Origin: Gilvimarinus agarilyticus
Lineage (GTDB): Bacteria > Pseudomonadota > Gammaproteobacteria > Pseudomonadales > Cellvibrionaceae
DNA length: 64,000 nucleotides
Assembly (NCBI RefSeq): GCF_000832015.1
Contig: NZ_JXCJ01000001.1
Coordinates: 2,995,975 to 3,059,974 of the forward strand
Direction of reading: 5' to 3'
Shown: piece after piece, positions 19,402-28,602 of the stretch
Layout of the letters: every line of letters begins with the position of its first letter
Numbering within the stretch: position 1 is the first letter of the stretch
Program-made: the position numbers and the translations under genes
Notes under the pieces: generated by a model
Told to the model about the DNA's origin: nothing
Seen by the model: the letters and a program-made list of their open reading frames with translations, nothing else
Databases searched by the model: none

Positions 19402-20170
19402 CGTTATTTTAAAGTCGCCCGAGGCATTAGCCAAAATGCGCCGCGCCGGCAAGTTGCTGGCACGGGTGTTTGCCGAGCTCGATAAGCGCATGGTCGAAGG
19501 CGTCACCACCATGGCCATTAACACGTGGGTAGAGCAGTATATTCGCGAAGAGTTAAAGGCTCGCCCTGCGAGCCTTGGGCAATACGATTACCCGTACACC
19601 TTAAATGCCTCGCCCAATTTTGTGGTGTGCCACGGGTTTCCGACCGACAGGCCGCTTAAAAGCGGCGACATTGTCAACATAGACATCACACTGGAAAAAG
19701 ACGGCTACATTGCCGACTCCAGTAAAATGTATTGCATCGGCGAGGTCACCCCCTTAGCGCGGACATTAGTCGATGCGACTTACCAGGCACTGTGGCGGGG
19801 TATTAACGCGGTAAAGCCGGGTAATACTCTGGGCGATGTGGGTTACGCCATTGCCAGTTACGTCCACCAAAACGGCTTTAGCGTGGTAAAAGATTACTGC
19901 GGCCACGGCATTGGCCAGCAAATGCATGAAGGCCCCAGCGTACTGCACTATGGTAGGCCGGGCGACGGTTTAGTACTGCAAGAAGGCATGACCTTTACCA
20001 TCGAGCCGATGATTAACCAAGGCTCGGCTAAAACCAAAACCTTAAAAGATGGCTGGACGGTGATTACCCGGGACAAAAAATTATCGGCTCAGTGGGAGCA
20101 CACACTTGCCGTAACCGCCGACGGTGTTGAGGTGCTCACTATCAGGGACGAAGAAGCTCTCATCCAGTAA
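19394..20170 (+). CDS. map: type I methionine aminopeptidase
   Basis: A 258-aa metalloprotease that removes the initiator Met from nascent proteins. The metal ligands fall at the E. coli numbers: Asp97 (NIDIT), Asp108 (IADSS), His171 (CGHGIG), Glu204 (TIEPM) and Glu235 (WEHTLAV). It is not next to rpsB, so it may be a second copy. It overlaps the ParD-like gene by 8 bp. Confidence 0.95.
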   Translation: MNDVILKSPEALAKMRRAGKLLARVFAELDKRMVEGVTTMAINTWVEQYIREELKARPASLGQYDYPYTLNASPNFVVCHGFPTDRPLKSGDIVNIDITLEKDGYIADSSKMYCIGEVTPLARTLVDATYQALWRGINAVKPGNTLGDVGYAIASYVHQNGFSVVKDYCGHGIGQQMHEGPSVLHYGRPGDGLVLQEGMTFTIEPMINQGSAKTKTLKDGWTVITRDKKLSAQWEHTLAVTADGVEVLTIRDEEALIQ

Positions 20171-20332
20171 TTCTCACCCAGAGGCCTTCACCCAGCAACT
20201 CTCTCCTAATCGTTGAGAAAATAGACACTACTCTCGGCGTATACATTATCGCAGGGGCAGCGAATACAACCACGAAACTATCCCTACGGCCTTTTGTCCT
20301 AACTACGCTGCCCCAAAATCGAGTGCATAATA

Positions 20333-21061
20333 ATGGCCGTCGACATGGATAATCGACAAACCTATCTGCCAGAACAGCTCCTTGACGACTCACTCGAGCT
20401 GTTGGCCGATTTACCCGCAAAACCGACTCGTCCCATGGTTAATCGCACCTTGTTAACCGCAGCCGCCATTGTCTCGGCGCTGCTCCACCTGGTGGCGCTT
20501 TACCATTGGCCGGCACCGCGCACTACGACACTCAGCATCACAGAGCCTCATAGCACGTTGCACCTAACCCTGCGTAGGCCCGCACCGACAGCTAAAACCG
20601 CCACCGCAGCCAACCACATAACACCGGTAAAAACTCCCGAGCCAGACATCACCCCATCTGGCAAGAGCCAAGCCCCGGCTAAGCCATCGCAACCCAAAAC
20701 CACGTTAAATACAGTGATCAAGAAAACCCCTGTCAACACGACCACTCCAGCGCCACCGGCTTCTGGCGCGATGGTAAAAAAAGTAGACAACCCGGCAATA
20801 TTTAACCCGCGGCTGCAACAAAAGGTGAACGCCGCCAAGGCAAAACGCTTGCAGCGACACAGCACCCGCAAAAATAACGACAGCTGGCAAAGCGCTCACA
20901 ACACCACGGTGATCGAGTTAGACTATGGTGGCTGCCTAAAAGCACAACAACGAAAAAGCCGGGGAGTAACGCAAGACTGGTATATGTCGGGCTGTAACGG
21001 CAAACAAGATGCCGGAGAGAAAATACTAAACAATATGCAGCAAGCGCTGGATAAGCGCTAA
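20333..21061 (+). CDS. TonB-like single-pass membrane protein, unknown function
   Basis: 242 aa: a short cytoplasmic N-terminus, one membrane segment at about 39-58 (LTAAAIVSALLHLVAL), then a Pro/Thr/Lys-rich periplasmic stretch of about 100 residues and a small C-terminal region with two cysteines (GGCLKAQ and SGCNGKQ) that may form a disulfide. The layout resembles TonB/TolA-type energy transducers but I see no TonB C-terminal signature. ATG at 20333 or 20345. It stands alone between map and a convergent GH43 gene. Confidence 0.65.
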   Translation: MAVDMDNRQTYLPEQLLDDSLELLADLPAKPTRPMVNRTLLTAAAIVSALLHLVALYHWPAPRTTTLSITEPHSTLHLTLRRPAPTAKTATAANHITPVKTPEPDITPSGKSQAPAKPSQPKTTLNTVIKKTPVNTTTPAPPASGAMVKKVDNPAIFNPRLQQKVNAAKAKRLQRHSTRKNNDSWQSAHNTTVIELDYGGCLKAQQRKSRGVTQDWYMSGCNGKQDAGEKILNNMQQALDKR

Positions 21062-21121
21062 CTGTGCAGCAAGACTGCGCAAACGCTTTGGCTCCGCACC
21101 CTACCCTTTAAATGAAAGAAT

Positions 21122-21159
21122 AAAAAAGCACAGTGCCATTATGACTCTGCGCTTTTTAC
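21122..21159. terminator. bidirectional terminator
   Basis: A near-perfect inverted repeat (AAAAAGC-CAG with CTCTGCGCTTTTT, 11 of 13 paired) with A- and T-runs on the outer sides, between the convergent TonB-like and GH43 genes. Confidence 0.65.
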
Positions 21160-21220
21160 GTGTTTATTTTACGTACGTTTAAACATCGACCATTCATCCG
21201 GCAGGTTAAACCTAGCCTCG

Positions 21221-22630
21221 TTATTCACCGGCTGCGACCTGAAATGTCGCCGCTTTGCGATCGGCAGCCGAGTCAGGCTTGGCCAACACGAGTGCTCCGT
21301 CTTTTACCATAAGGTATTGCGCGCTGTCGCTGCGCGAGCGGAACGAGCTTAAGTCGCCGTTGCTAAGGCCGTTTACCTCTTCAAAGGTTGCCGCCTGCGC
21401 AAAACTGTTACTACCATCGTGACGCTCGATGCTCAGTTTGCCCTCGTCGGCGATTAAGTAGTACCCCGTGCGGGTTTCTGGCTGAAACGACACTGTATTA
21501 TCACCGGCCAACAAAGGCTTGATGTGCCACACGTTTTGCCAGTGCTCATCGTTATTCCGCACCGCCAGGCTCACTTCACTACCATCGCCGTAACGCAGGT
21601 ATTGCTCGGCACCAGCAAGGCTTTGCAACGTTTGGGCGGTATCACTAATACCAGAAGCCGTTGGCGTAATTTTAGCGATGGTACCATCGGCATTGTAGTT
21701 CAAGTGCTCTATCGATACCGAGCGGCGAAAGTTACCCCCCGTGGGCAGCGCCGCCGTGTGGTAAATAAAGTAGTCTTTATCGTCCACCTCTAAAATTGCC
21801 TGATGGCTGGTACCGCTGTCTTCCAGGGTATCCATCAGCAGGCCTTTATACTTCCAGGGGCCGGCGGGGCTGTCGCTCATGGCGTAGGCCAGCTCTTCGG
21901 GGTAGTTCATGGCAAAGGTTAAATAGTATTGGCCGTTTTTCTCGTGCAACCACGGCGCCTCGGTAAAGGGGCCGGGAATCCCTGCAATCTCTAACTGATG
22001 AATTTCTCCGTCAAACTCAATCATATTGTCTTTAAGTTTGGCGTAATACAGGTGCGAGTTGCCCCAATACAAGTAGGCTTGGCCGTCGTGATCGACAAAT
22101 ACCGACGGGTCGATATCGTCCCAGCTGTGGCTGTGCTCGATCATATGAGGCGCCGGGTCGGTCTCAGCTGGGTCCAGCAGCGGTTTGCCCAAGGCATCTT
22201 TCCAACCGGTAACCGGATTATCGGATACCGCTACCCCCAGGGTATAACCGCCCAACGAATCCTCCGGGTCAACCCCGCGCACAGTGGTGTACCAATAAAA
22301 CTTACCGTTATGCTCAATCGCCTGAGACGCCCAGGCAGAGTCTGCCTCAGCCCACTCAAAAATAGTGCGCGGCACATCGCCCTCAAGGGTCCAGTTATCA
22401 AGGTCATCGGTATCAGATGAGTAAATATTCCACTCGCGCAGTACAAAAAAATCCCCCTCGGGGGTGGCTTCGTCGTGGCCGACGTACAGGTACACCTTGC
22501 CGTCGTGTACCAGAGCCGCCGGGTCCGCACTAAAGCGCTCTTTAATGACGGGGTTGTCGGCTAAAGTGCCCGCCGCACAACTCAAGCCTACCAAGGTTGC
22601 GCCTAACGAGCGCGTAAAAGATGTCCACAT
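21221..22630 (-). CDS. secreted GH43 glycoside hydrolase with AbfB-like C-terminal domain
   Basis: 469 aa with an N-terminal signal peptide ending near GTLADN. The five-bladed propeller of GH43 shows the acid base set: Asp in FSADPAALVHDG, Asp in DDIDPSVFVDHDG and Glu in FTEAPWLHEKNG. Family members are arabinofuranosidases, xylosidases and related enzymes acting on plant or algal hemicellulose. The last ~130 residues (QYLRYGDGSEVSL, SFRSRSDSAQYLM) resemble the arabinose-binding AbfB/CBM42 beta-trefoil. AGGAG lies 6 nt before the ATG. The upstream 22640-22690 stretch is very AT-rich and probably holds the promoter. Confidence 0.88.
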   Translation of the reverse strand: MWTSFTRSLGATLVGLSCAAGTLADNPVIKERFSADPAALVHDGKVYLYVGHDEATPEGDFFVLREWNIYSSDTDDLDNWTLEGDVPRTIFEWAEADSAWASQAIEHNGKFYWYTTVRGVDPEDSLGGYTLGVAVSDNPVTGWKDALGKPLLDPAETDPAPHMIEHSHSWDDIDPSVFVDHDGQAYLYWGNSHLYYAKLKDNMIEFDGEIHQLEIAGIPGPFTEAPWLHEKNGQYYLTFAMNYPEELAYAMSDSPAGPWKYKGLLMDTLEDSGTSHQAILEVDDKDYFIYHTAALPTGGNFRRSVSIEHLNYNADGTIAKITPTASGISDTAQTLQSLAGAEQYLRYGDGSEVSLAVRNNDEHWQNVWHIKPLLAGDNTVSFQPETRTGYYLIADEGKLSIERHDGSNSFAQAATFEEVNGLSNGDLSSFRSRSDSAQYLMVKDGALVLAKPDSAADRKAATFQVAAGE

Positions 22631-22857
22631 GGGGTTCTCCTAGTCACTATTCTTATACAATATAACCATATTAGAATTATAATAATACAATTATACCAGT
22701 AGAATCCAGTCAATGAAGGTAAAGGGCCCCTCCGACAACCGAGCCAGTATTGCGCGATAAATATCAGGATAGCTCCGCTCTGTCTCCGCGGATGATTTAG
22801 GTCGCAAGAGAAACTCTTGCGTGAGGGGGATGGATTGAAGATTGCAATAGAGAGGAT

Positions 22858-23277
22858 TCACTCGTCCCGGAGTGAGGTAAACCTTTGGATATAAGCATCA
22901 ATATCCGCTTCGGAGTAGCCCAGCAAACGACCAATGTCGCGCTCTAGCTGGGCGGGGTTAGCAGGCTTATTAAGCGTTGCTAACACCAAAGACGCCAAGT
23001 GAGCCGCCTGTTCTTGATAACCGTCGCGGTAATAAATATACCCGGTTAATTCAATCTCGCTGTCAGGGAAAAGCTTGCCGGCGTTAAATGCCCATTCAAG
23101 CGCGCCCACCGATTGCGCCAAAGGCAAAACATTGTCTGGCAAGCCATCGTTAAAAAACAACATTAGATGCTTCTCACCCTGGGCAAATAACGCAAACTCT
23201 CGGCCTTCGTGCGGCCCTATTTTTCCCAACGCTAGCGACTCTGAGAATAAGCAACCGCGTGCGAGATTGCCTCGCAC
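22858..23277 (-). CDS. conserved-looking hypothetical protein
   Basis: Up to 139 aa, GTG start at 23277, no signal peptide or membrane segment. Its 5' end overlaps the upstream small membrane protein gene by 46 bp and has no clear ribosome site, so the true start may be further inside (for example at the TTG of LALGKIG). Segments such as AQGEKHLMLFFNDGLP and SEIELTGYIYYRDGY have the balance of a real protein. I do not recognise a family. Confidence 0.5.
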   Translation of the reverse strand: MRGNLARGCLFSESLALGKIGPHEGREFALFAQGEKHLMLFFNDGLPDNVLPLAQSVGALEWAFNAGKLFPDSEIELTGYIYYRDGYQEQAAHLASLVLATLNKPANPAQLERDIGRLLGYSEADIDAYIQRFTSLRDE

Positions 23278-23513
23278 TTGCTGATGTTAGAGTGGTTACC
23301 CACTTTTGCTTTAGCTCGTTTAAACAGCGCCTCTTTGTGGATATATAGAATAAGTAAAGCGCCCACCAAAGGGATGAGCCAGATTAAGGTTAACTGAGCG
23401 TAACGCCTGGCTTTGACTTCAAAATAAGCACGCAACAGCACGGTGGTTGCGGCAGTATTGAGCAGCAACGATAACCCTAAAAGCCCCCAGAGAAATATTT
23501 TTACCAGTACCAT
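23232..23513 (-). CDS. small two-TM membrane protein
   Basis: 93 aa with two hydrophobic segments (about 5-27 and 42-59) separated by a short basic loop (FEVKARRYAQ). AGGG lies 8 nt before the ATG. The function is unknown; it may form an operon with the overlapping downstream hypothetical gene. Confidence 0.6.
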   Translation of the reverse strand: MVLVKIFLWGLLGLSLLLNTAATTVLLRAYFEVKARRYAQLTLIWLIPLVGALLILYIHKEALFKRAKAKVGNHSNISKCEAISHAVAYSQSR

Positions 23514-23590
23514 TGCTTTGTACCCTTTAGCATATGCACCAAAAACTCCTTTGCTGTTTGATCACTCTGCAGCAGTAAACGCGCAGAGTG

Positions 23591-24223
23591 TTACGCTTGC
23601 GCGTAACGCTCTGCCAGCGCTTGATACAGCGCTTTGGCAAAGTCATCAGCACCGGCGTCTAAGGTTTGCACCGTCTCTACTAAGTGCTCGTTATCTTCGC
23701 GGCCATCGGCCCAAATTTTACGGTAGCTGCCGTCTTTGTAGCCGTGATCCTGACGGAAAAAGTTAAGCACGTTTTTGCCCACGTAACGGCGGTAAAGCTC
23801 GGCGTAGCTCATGTTAACGCCGGCCATCAAACGGCCAAACAACTCCAGATGAAAACCCTGGTCGTTAAGGGTGGCGGCGGTAAAGGCCTCTACATCTACA
23901 CGAAAATCGGGCTGATCGGTCGTAATATCCAGCTCGTGAGCAACTTTTTCGGCAATGTCATCAACGCTGGCGCCGCTCTCTAACAGAATGCTTAAGCCAA
24001 AGTGCCAGATGTCGATAAGCTCCAGCGCCACTTGCTCGGTGTCGGGCGTTTGGTGCTTCCACCACTTCCAGCCAAAATGGTCCATCAGCTCGCCGCACTC
24101 GATCCATATGGCCCGGTACCAGGCATTGCCCTGCTCGCGCCACGCGGGGTGCACTTTGCTGTTCATATCGTCTTGTAGCTGCAGCATAGCGCGGGTTTGT
24201 TGCTTGATGGTTTCCAGTGACAC
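23591..24223 (-). CDS. dUTP diphosphatase, all-alpha (dUTPase_2) type
   Basis: About 210 aa of the all-alpha NTP pyrophosphatase superfamily (dimeric dUTPase type), which hydrolyses dUTP to dUMP and keeps uracil out of DNA. The family signature IECGELMDHFGWKWWK and ALELIDIWHF provide the Glu/Asp metal site. The GTG at 24223 has GAGGA 7 nt upstream; a TTG at 24227-24229 sits too close to it. This differs from the trimeric Dut found in most proteobacteria. Confidence 0.9.
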   Translation of the reverse strand: MSLETIKQQTRAMLQLQDDMNSKVHPAWREQGNAWYRAIWIECGELMDHFGWKWWKHQTPDTEQVALELIDIWHFGLSILLESGASVDDIAEKVAHELDITTDQPDFRVDVEAFTAATLNDQGFHLELFGRLMAGVNMSYAELYRRYVGKNVLNFFRQDHGYKDGSYRKIWADGREDNEHLVETVQTLDAGADDFAKALYQALAERYAQA

Positions 24224-24270
24224 GGACAAATCCTCAGTATTTTTTAATGAGCGTGTTATTTAATAAGGCG

Positions 24271-25062
24271 TTACTGCGGGCGATGGGCCTGCGCGCGATT
24301 AAACAAACGGTAAAAGTTTTCGGTGGTGATTTCGGCCAGCTGCTGGTAGCTGATGCCTTTTAAGTCGGCGACAAATTCGGCGACCTCGCGCACGTATTGC
24401 GGCTCGTTGGGCTTACCGCGATACGGCACCGGTGCCAAATAGGGCGAATCGGTCTCGACCAGCAATCGATCGAGCGGCATATTACGCGCCACCTCTTGCA
24501 GCTCTTTGGCGTTTTTAAAGGTAACGATGCCCGACAGAGAGATGTAGTAATTCATCTCCATGGCCGCCTGTGCCATCTCCCAGGATTCGGTAAAGCAGTG
24601 CAGCACACCGGCGTGCTCGGGGTTGCTGTGGGCTTTGATTAAATCGAGGGTATCCTGACGCGCGTTGCGAGTATGCACCACCACAGGAAGCCCCACCTGC
24701 CCGGCTACTTCAAGGTGCAGCGCAAAGCTGGCTTTTTGCTCTTCAGCACTGTCGGTTTCGTGGTAGTAATCAAGGCCGGTCTCGCCAATGGCGACCACTT
24801 TATCGCGCCCGGCCCATTCAGTTAGCTGCTCGCGAGTCGCGGTGCCGGCCGAAACATCGCACGGGTGCACCCCCACTGAGGCCAAAACGGATGGGTTTTG
24901 TTGGGCAATTTGAATGACTTGCTCGACATTATCCAGGCTAATACTAATGCACAGCATTTGCTTTATGTCGCGCGCGTGAGCGGCGGCAAGGGCTTGCTCA
25001 AGCTGGCCGTCGTAGGGGTCGAGGTTAATTCTGTCCAGGTGGCAATGGGAGTCCACTAGCAT
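24271..25062 (-). CDS. tatD: TatD family metal-dependent hydrolase
   Basis: A 263-aa TIM-barrel amidohydrolase/DNase family protein (YcfH/TatD). DSHCHLD provides the HxH metal site, followed by GETGLDYY, VVVHTRNA, VLHCFT and LVETDSPYLAP. TatD enzymes are linked to 3'-5' nuclease or deacylase activity in DNA quality control. It lies 55 bp downstream of pilZ, an order shared with Pseudomonas (holB-pilZ-tatD). Confidence 0.93.
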   Translation of the reverse strand: MLVDSHCHLDRINLDPYDGQLEQALAAAHARDIKQMLCISISLDNVEQVIQIAQQNPSVLASVGVHPCDVSAGTATREQLTEWAGRDKVVAIGETGLDYYHETDSAEEQKASFALHLEVAGQVGLPVVVHTRNARQDTLDLIKAHSNPEHAGVLHCFTESWEMAQAAMEMNYYISLSGIVTFKNAKELQEVARNMPLDRLLVETDSPYLAPVPYRGKPNEPQYVREVAEFVADLKGISYQQLAEITTENFYRLFNRAQAHRPQ

Positions 25063-25117
25063 ATTGTCACCATCTTTAGCGTGAATTTAGGTTGAAGGCA
25101 GCGCCGGGAGCACTGTG

Positions 25118-25468
25118 TTACATCGTGTGGGTGGGCCTGTCGGACTCGAGCGAGCCGGCCAGGTAGTTCTCAATTTTAGTGACAGCGGTGTTGTCTTCGT
25201 CGGTAAATTGTACGCCGATACCAGCCGCACGATTACCCTGAGCGCCTTTAGGCGTTACCCACACCACTTTGCCGGCCACAGGGATTTTTTCCGGCTCATC
25301 CATAAGATTGAGCAACATAAACACTTCATCGCCCAGCTTGTAAGGCTTATTGGTGGGGATAAACAGCCCACCGTTCAGCACATAGGGCATATACGCAGCA
25401 TAGAGTACGGCTTTGTCTTTAATCGTCAGAGAGAGAATGCCGTTGCGGGCGCCGCCAAGTGCTTGCAT
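25118..25468 (-). CDS. pilZ: type IV pilus assembly protein PilZ
   Basis: A 116-aa PilZ-fold protein required for type IV pilus biogenesis. The family strings GILSLTIKDKAVLYAAYMP, LGDEVFMLL and GKVVWVTPKGAQGNRAAGIGVQF are all visible. The c-di-GMP binding RxxxR motif is absent, as in true pilus PilZ. The C-terminus PTHTM matches the family. Confidence 0.93.
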   Translation of the reverse strand: MQALGGARNGILSLTIKDKAVLYAAYMPYVLNGGLFIPTNKPYKLGDEVFMLLNLMDEPEKIPVAGKVVWVTPKGAQGNRAAGIGVQFTDEDNTAVTKIENYLAGSLESDRPTHTM

Positions 25469-25589
25469 AGAATCGATCCGATCAAGAAGTGCTGCTGAGA
25501 CAGCTTAATTGTTTATACGGTTACGTTTGACCATCAAAGGTAATGGATAAGCCGCACCGTGTCCAGCGCCCGCCCCGTCGCTGACACCT

Positions 25590-26255
25590 TTAGCACCAGC
25601 TGGCGCTGTCTGGTGGGCGATGCAGTAACTCTTCGACGTTGGCGCGGATAACCCGATAACCAACGTTGCCAAACAGCACTTGCCTACCACCGTCTAACAC
25701 ATAGGACGGGCTGCCTTTAATACCCGCCGCACGAGCGCGCTGATAATCTCCCATCAGGGCGGCCATCGCGGCGCCATTATCGATAGGTTGTTGCAGTGTT
25801 GACCAGCTGAAACCTGCCTCGTCGGCAAGTTGCGCCAACACGCTTAGCTGCGCGACATCCTGGCCGTTGCTAAAAAACGCCTGGCGCAAAGCCCGCGCCA
25901 TAATTGCACCGGCCTCGGGGCTGTAAACCGACTCAACGGCTTTGATTAGCAAGTGGGCATTGGCAGAGCTCACAGGGCGTACCCGCGTCCAAACATCCGG
26001 GTGCAACGTAAAGTCAGAATACTCAGCCAACGCGTGGGCGACATGCTCGGCAAAACCTTGATAGCCGCCGCGTTCAGCCCAGTTACTGGCTATTTTACCC
26101 GGCACATCACCAAACACATCCACACAGTGATAGCGCAGAGCTACCGAGCCTTCCATTTGCGTTAGCAACTCATCTACCCGCTGCTGTGCCACCCAGGCCC
26201 AAACACATAATACGTCGCTGTAGTAATCGACGGTGAGAGGCGAGCCGGATGCCAT
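25590..26255 (-). CDS. DsbA-family thioredoxin-fold protein with CVWA motif
   Basis: 221 aa with an N-terminal YYSDVLCVWAWVAQQ in place of the CxxC active site of DsbA/FrnE, so only the first Cys remains. Near the C-terminus GIKGSPSYVLDGG supplies the cis-Pro loop, so the thioredoxin fold is complete. This resembles FrnE/2-hydroxychromene-carboxylate isomerase relatives that use glutathione. It has no signal peptide and is cytoplasmic. Its ATG overlaps the mltB stop by one base (TAATG). Confidence 0.8.
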   Translation of the reverse strand: MASGSPLTVDYYSDVLCVWAWVAQQRVDELLTQMEGSVALRYHCVDVFGDVPGKIASNWAERGGYQGFAEHVAHALAEYSDFTLHPDVWTRVRPVSSANAHLLIKAVESVYSPEAGAIMARALRQAFFSNGQDVAQLSVLAQLADEAGFSWSTLQQPIDNGAAMAALMGDYQRARAAGIKGSPSYVLDGGRQVLFGNVGYRVIRANVEELLHRPPDSASWC

Positions 26256-27325
26256 TACTGCAGCTCGTCCGACAGTAAACCAATAGAGAGCGCGTATTTA
26301 AACGCCGGATTAAAGCTCATGATGGTGCAAAAGTTACGGTAGACGATATAGCCTCGATTGTCGCCCTTATCGGCGAGCACCAGCGCGGCCGGAATCGATA
26401 CATCCGGCAAGTCTGAGCCGTCGGCTCGACGTACGCCGAGCTTTTGCCACTCACGCAGATCACGCCAAACACCTAAGCTTTTGAAGCGTTTGCAGTCTGA
26501 GTCCGGCGTTAAACCGGCGGCCTGATCGGCGGGCAAGCTTTGCTCTCCTCCAGGGGGTAAGGTAACGGGCCGCCCCCAGGTTTGATCATCACGCCAACCG
26601 CGCACACTAAAGTAGTTGGCAATAGAGGCAAACACGTCGGCCTTGGTGTCCCAGATATCGCGCTTACCGTCGCCGTCAAAATCCACAGCGTACTGCTGGT
26701 AGCTTTCGGGCATAAACTGCGACTGTCCCATGGCGCCAGCCCACGAGCTTTTTAACTGATCGTAGGTGGGAAACCCACTATCGAGCATATCCAGCGCGGC
26801 TAAAAACTGCTTGCGAAAATACGGCCCGCGGCGCTTGTCGTAGGCCAGCGTGGCTAACACGTTAAAAATAGGCTCTTTAATAGGGTACGTACCATAGTTG
26901 GTCTCCATACCCCAAATAGCCACTAAAAAGCGCGGTTGTACACCGTACTTTGCTGCGACTTGATTAAGCATCTCGGTATTTTCCGCCATAAGTTTACGGC
27001 CGGTGGTAAATTTCCAGTCACTTAAACGGGCACTCAAGTAGCTGTCGTAGGTTTGCACCACTTCAGCCTGATTGCGGTCGGTTTTGATAATACGCTTTAC
27101 CGGTGGAGTAATCTCTGAAAACGCTTGCTGCAACGTTTGCTCGCTAATGCCGCGGGTTTCCGCCTCTTGGTAGAGCTCATCCAGCCATGCCTGAAACTGC
27201 GGGTCGGATGCGGAGCTGTCGTCCGATTCATTGGCACTCGCCACGGCCGAGATAAGCCCAAGCGAAAGCCCCAAGGCCGGCGCGAGCAGCCAAATTCTGA
27301 ATAGACCTGAGAGATTTTTTATCAT
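26255..27325 (-). CDS. mltB: lytic murein transglycosylase, MltB family
   Basis: About 356 aa with a signal-like N-terminus (FRIWLLAPALGLSLGLISAV), so it acts on peptidoglycan in the periplasm. The catalytic Glu lies in AIWGMETNYG, and the family motif AGAMGQSQFMPESY follows. It has no lipobox, unlike E. coli MltB, so it is a soluble form. The ATG at 27325 is preferred over an upstream TTG at 27346. The symbol denotes the family only. Confidence 0.85.
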   Translation of the reverse strand: MIKNLSGLFRIWLLAPALGLSLGLISAVASANESDDSSASDPQFQAWLDELYQEAETRGISEQTLQQAFSEITPPVKRIIKTDRNQAEVVQTYDSYLSARLSDWKFTTGRKLMAENTEMLNQVAAKYGVQPRFLVAIWGMETNYGTYPIKEPIFNVLATLAYDKRRGPYFRKQFLAALDMLDSGFPTYDQLKSSWAGAMGQSQFMPESYQQYAVDFDGDGKRDIWDTKADVFASIANYFSVRGWRDDQTWGRPVTLPPGGEQSLPADQAAGLTPDSDCKRFKSLGVWRDLREWQKLGVRRADGSDLPDVSIPAALVLADKGDNRGYIVYRNFCTIMSFNPAFKYALSIGLLSDELQ

Positions 27326-27472
27326 AGCAACGGACTCATTAACCAAAGGGCTGAAAGCAAGTATCTAATTTACATTATCATAGCGCGCTGCATTTTTGTG
27401 GGCGGCAGTTCAGTAATTTGCCAACAAATGTAAAGCTCACCAGAGCGGCTTACGCGATGATTAAAAAACACA

Positions 27473-28489
27473 CTAGCCTGCCCTTGCGCGCAGTAAAACG
27501 CCCCAATCCATCAGCAGCTCTTCTAATAAAAGCTGCACATTGGGGTTAGCCCCACTGTTAAGCAGCTTTTTACTGTGCAGTAGTTTTTCCTGGAAGCGGT
27601 GCAACAAGCTCGGTGAGATGCCCTTAAGTACACTCGTTAAACCGGGGTCGATATCGGCAAAGCGCGCTCGCTCGGCGCCCACCTGCCAGCAGGCTAAATC
27701 GTGTAGCCAACCGCTAAACCACTCTAAAACGGCACGGCCATCACCTTTTTGCCAACCAGCTGCAACGCTTAGCGTATCTGTTTGTCCCAGCGTTAGCTGA
27801 ATTAAATCGGAGCTCCAGCGCGCGCGCAAATCAAGGGCATCGCCTTCCAGTAAATCACGCGCCGCCAGAGGCGCCCCACGGGTTAAAGCCAGTAGCTCGG
27901 CCGCGCTGTGACCTGAACCCGACACTAAGGGCGTAAGCCAATGCAGGCTTTGTTCGTTGGGCGGTATTGCCATGGTGCGCAACTGGCAACGGCTGCGAAT
28001 AGTCGGCAGTACGCCGCTTGGGGCGTCGGTTACTAAAATCAGTAAGGTATCGGCGGCCGGCTCTTCCAGGGTTTTCAGCAGCGCGTTAGCGGCATTGCTG
28101 TTCATAGCCTCAGCGGGCATTAGGGTCACTACCTTGTACCCCGACTGCTGGGCAGTTTTGCCCTGAGCCTCGGTAAGTGCCCGCACATCATCCACCCGAA
28201 TCGCTTTGCCCGGCTCGGCCGGCGCTAGCTGTATTAAATCCGGGTGAGTACCGGCTCGGTTAAGCTCACACGATTTGCACTTACCGCAGGCGGATTCAGA
28301 CACGGGCCGCTGACACAAAACATACTGCGCCATGGCCCGCGCCAGGTGGCGCTTACCCAACCCGGGCGAACCGGCCAACATCAGTGCGTGGGGCAAGCGG
28401 TTATCGCTAAACTGCTGTATAAAGCCCTGCCACACCTCTTGTTGCCAAGGGTACGGCAGCGCCGGAAAATCACTCATGGGTAATATCAT
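27473..28489 (-). CDS. holB: DNA polymerase III delta' subunit
   Basis: A 338-aa clamp-loader subunit. The Walker-A-like loop GSPGLGKRHLA and the zinc ligands of CQRP...ACGKCKSCELN are seen, then LLKTLEEPAADTLLILVT and RSRCQ (sensor 1 region). A second ATG at 28477 could be the start. In Pseudomonas tmk, holB, pilZ and tatD are adjacent; here rluA sits between tmk and holB, and mltB/dsbA-like between holB and pilZ. Confidence 0.93.
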   Translation of the reverse strand: MILPMSDFPALPYPWQQEVWQGFIQQFSDNRLPHALMLAGSPGLGKRHLARAMAQYVLCQRPVSESACGKCKSCELNRAGTHPDLIQLAPAEPGKAIRVDDVRALTEAQGKTAQQSGYKVVTLMPAEAMNSNAANALLKTLEEPAADTLLILVTDAPSGVLPTIRSRCQLRTMAIPPNEQSLHWLTPLVSGSGHSAAELLALTRGAPLAARDLLEGDALDLRARWSSDLIQLTLGQTDTLSVAAGWQKGDGRAVLEWFSGWLHDLACWQVGAERARFADIDPGLTSVLKGISPSLLHRFQEKLLHSKKLLNSGANPNVQLLLEELLMDWGVLLRARAG

Positions 28490-28602
28490 CCAAACTTGCG
28501 AAAGCGCAGCTTACCAAGTGGCGGCACATTTGGCGATAATCGCCCTTGTGTGAATCAGCATGTCTGGGATAATGGCGCCACACCCGCTTGCCGAGCTTTG
28601 CT

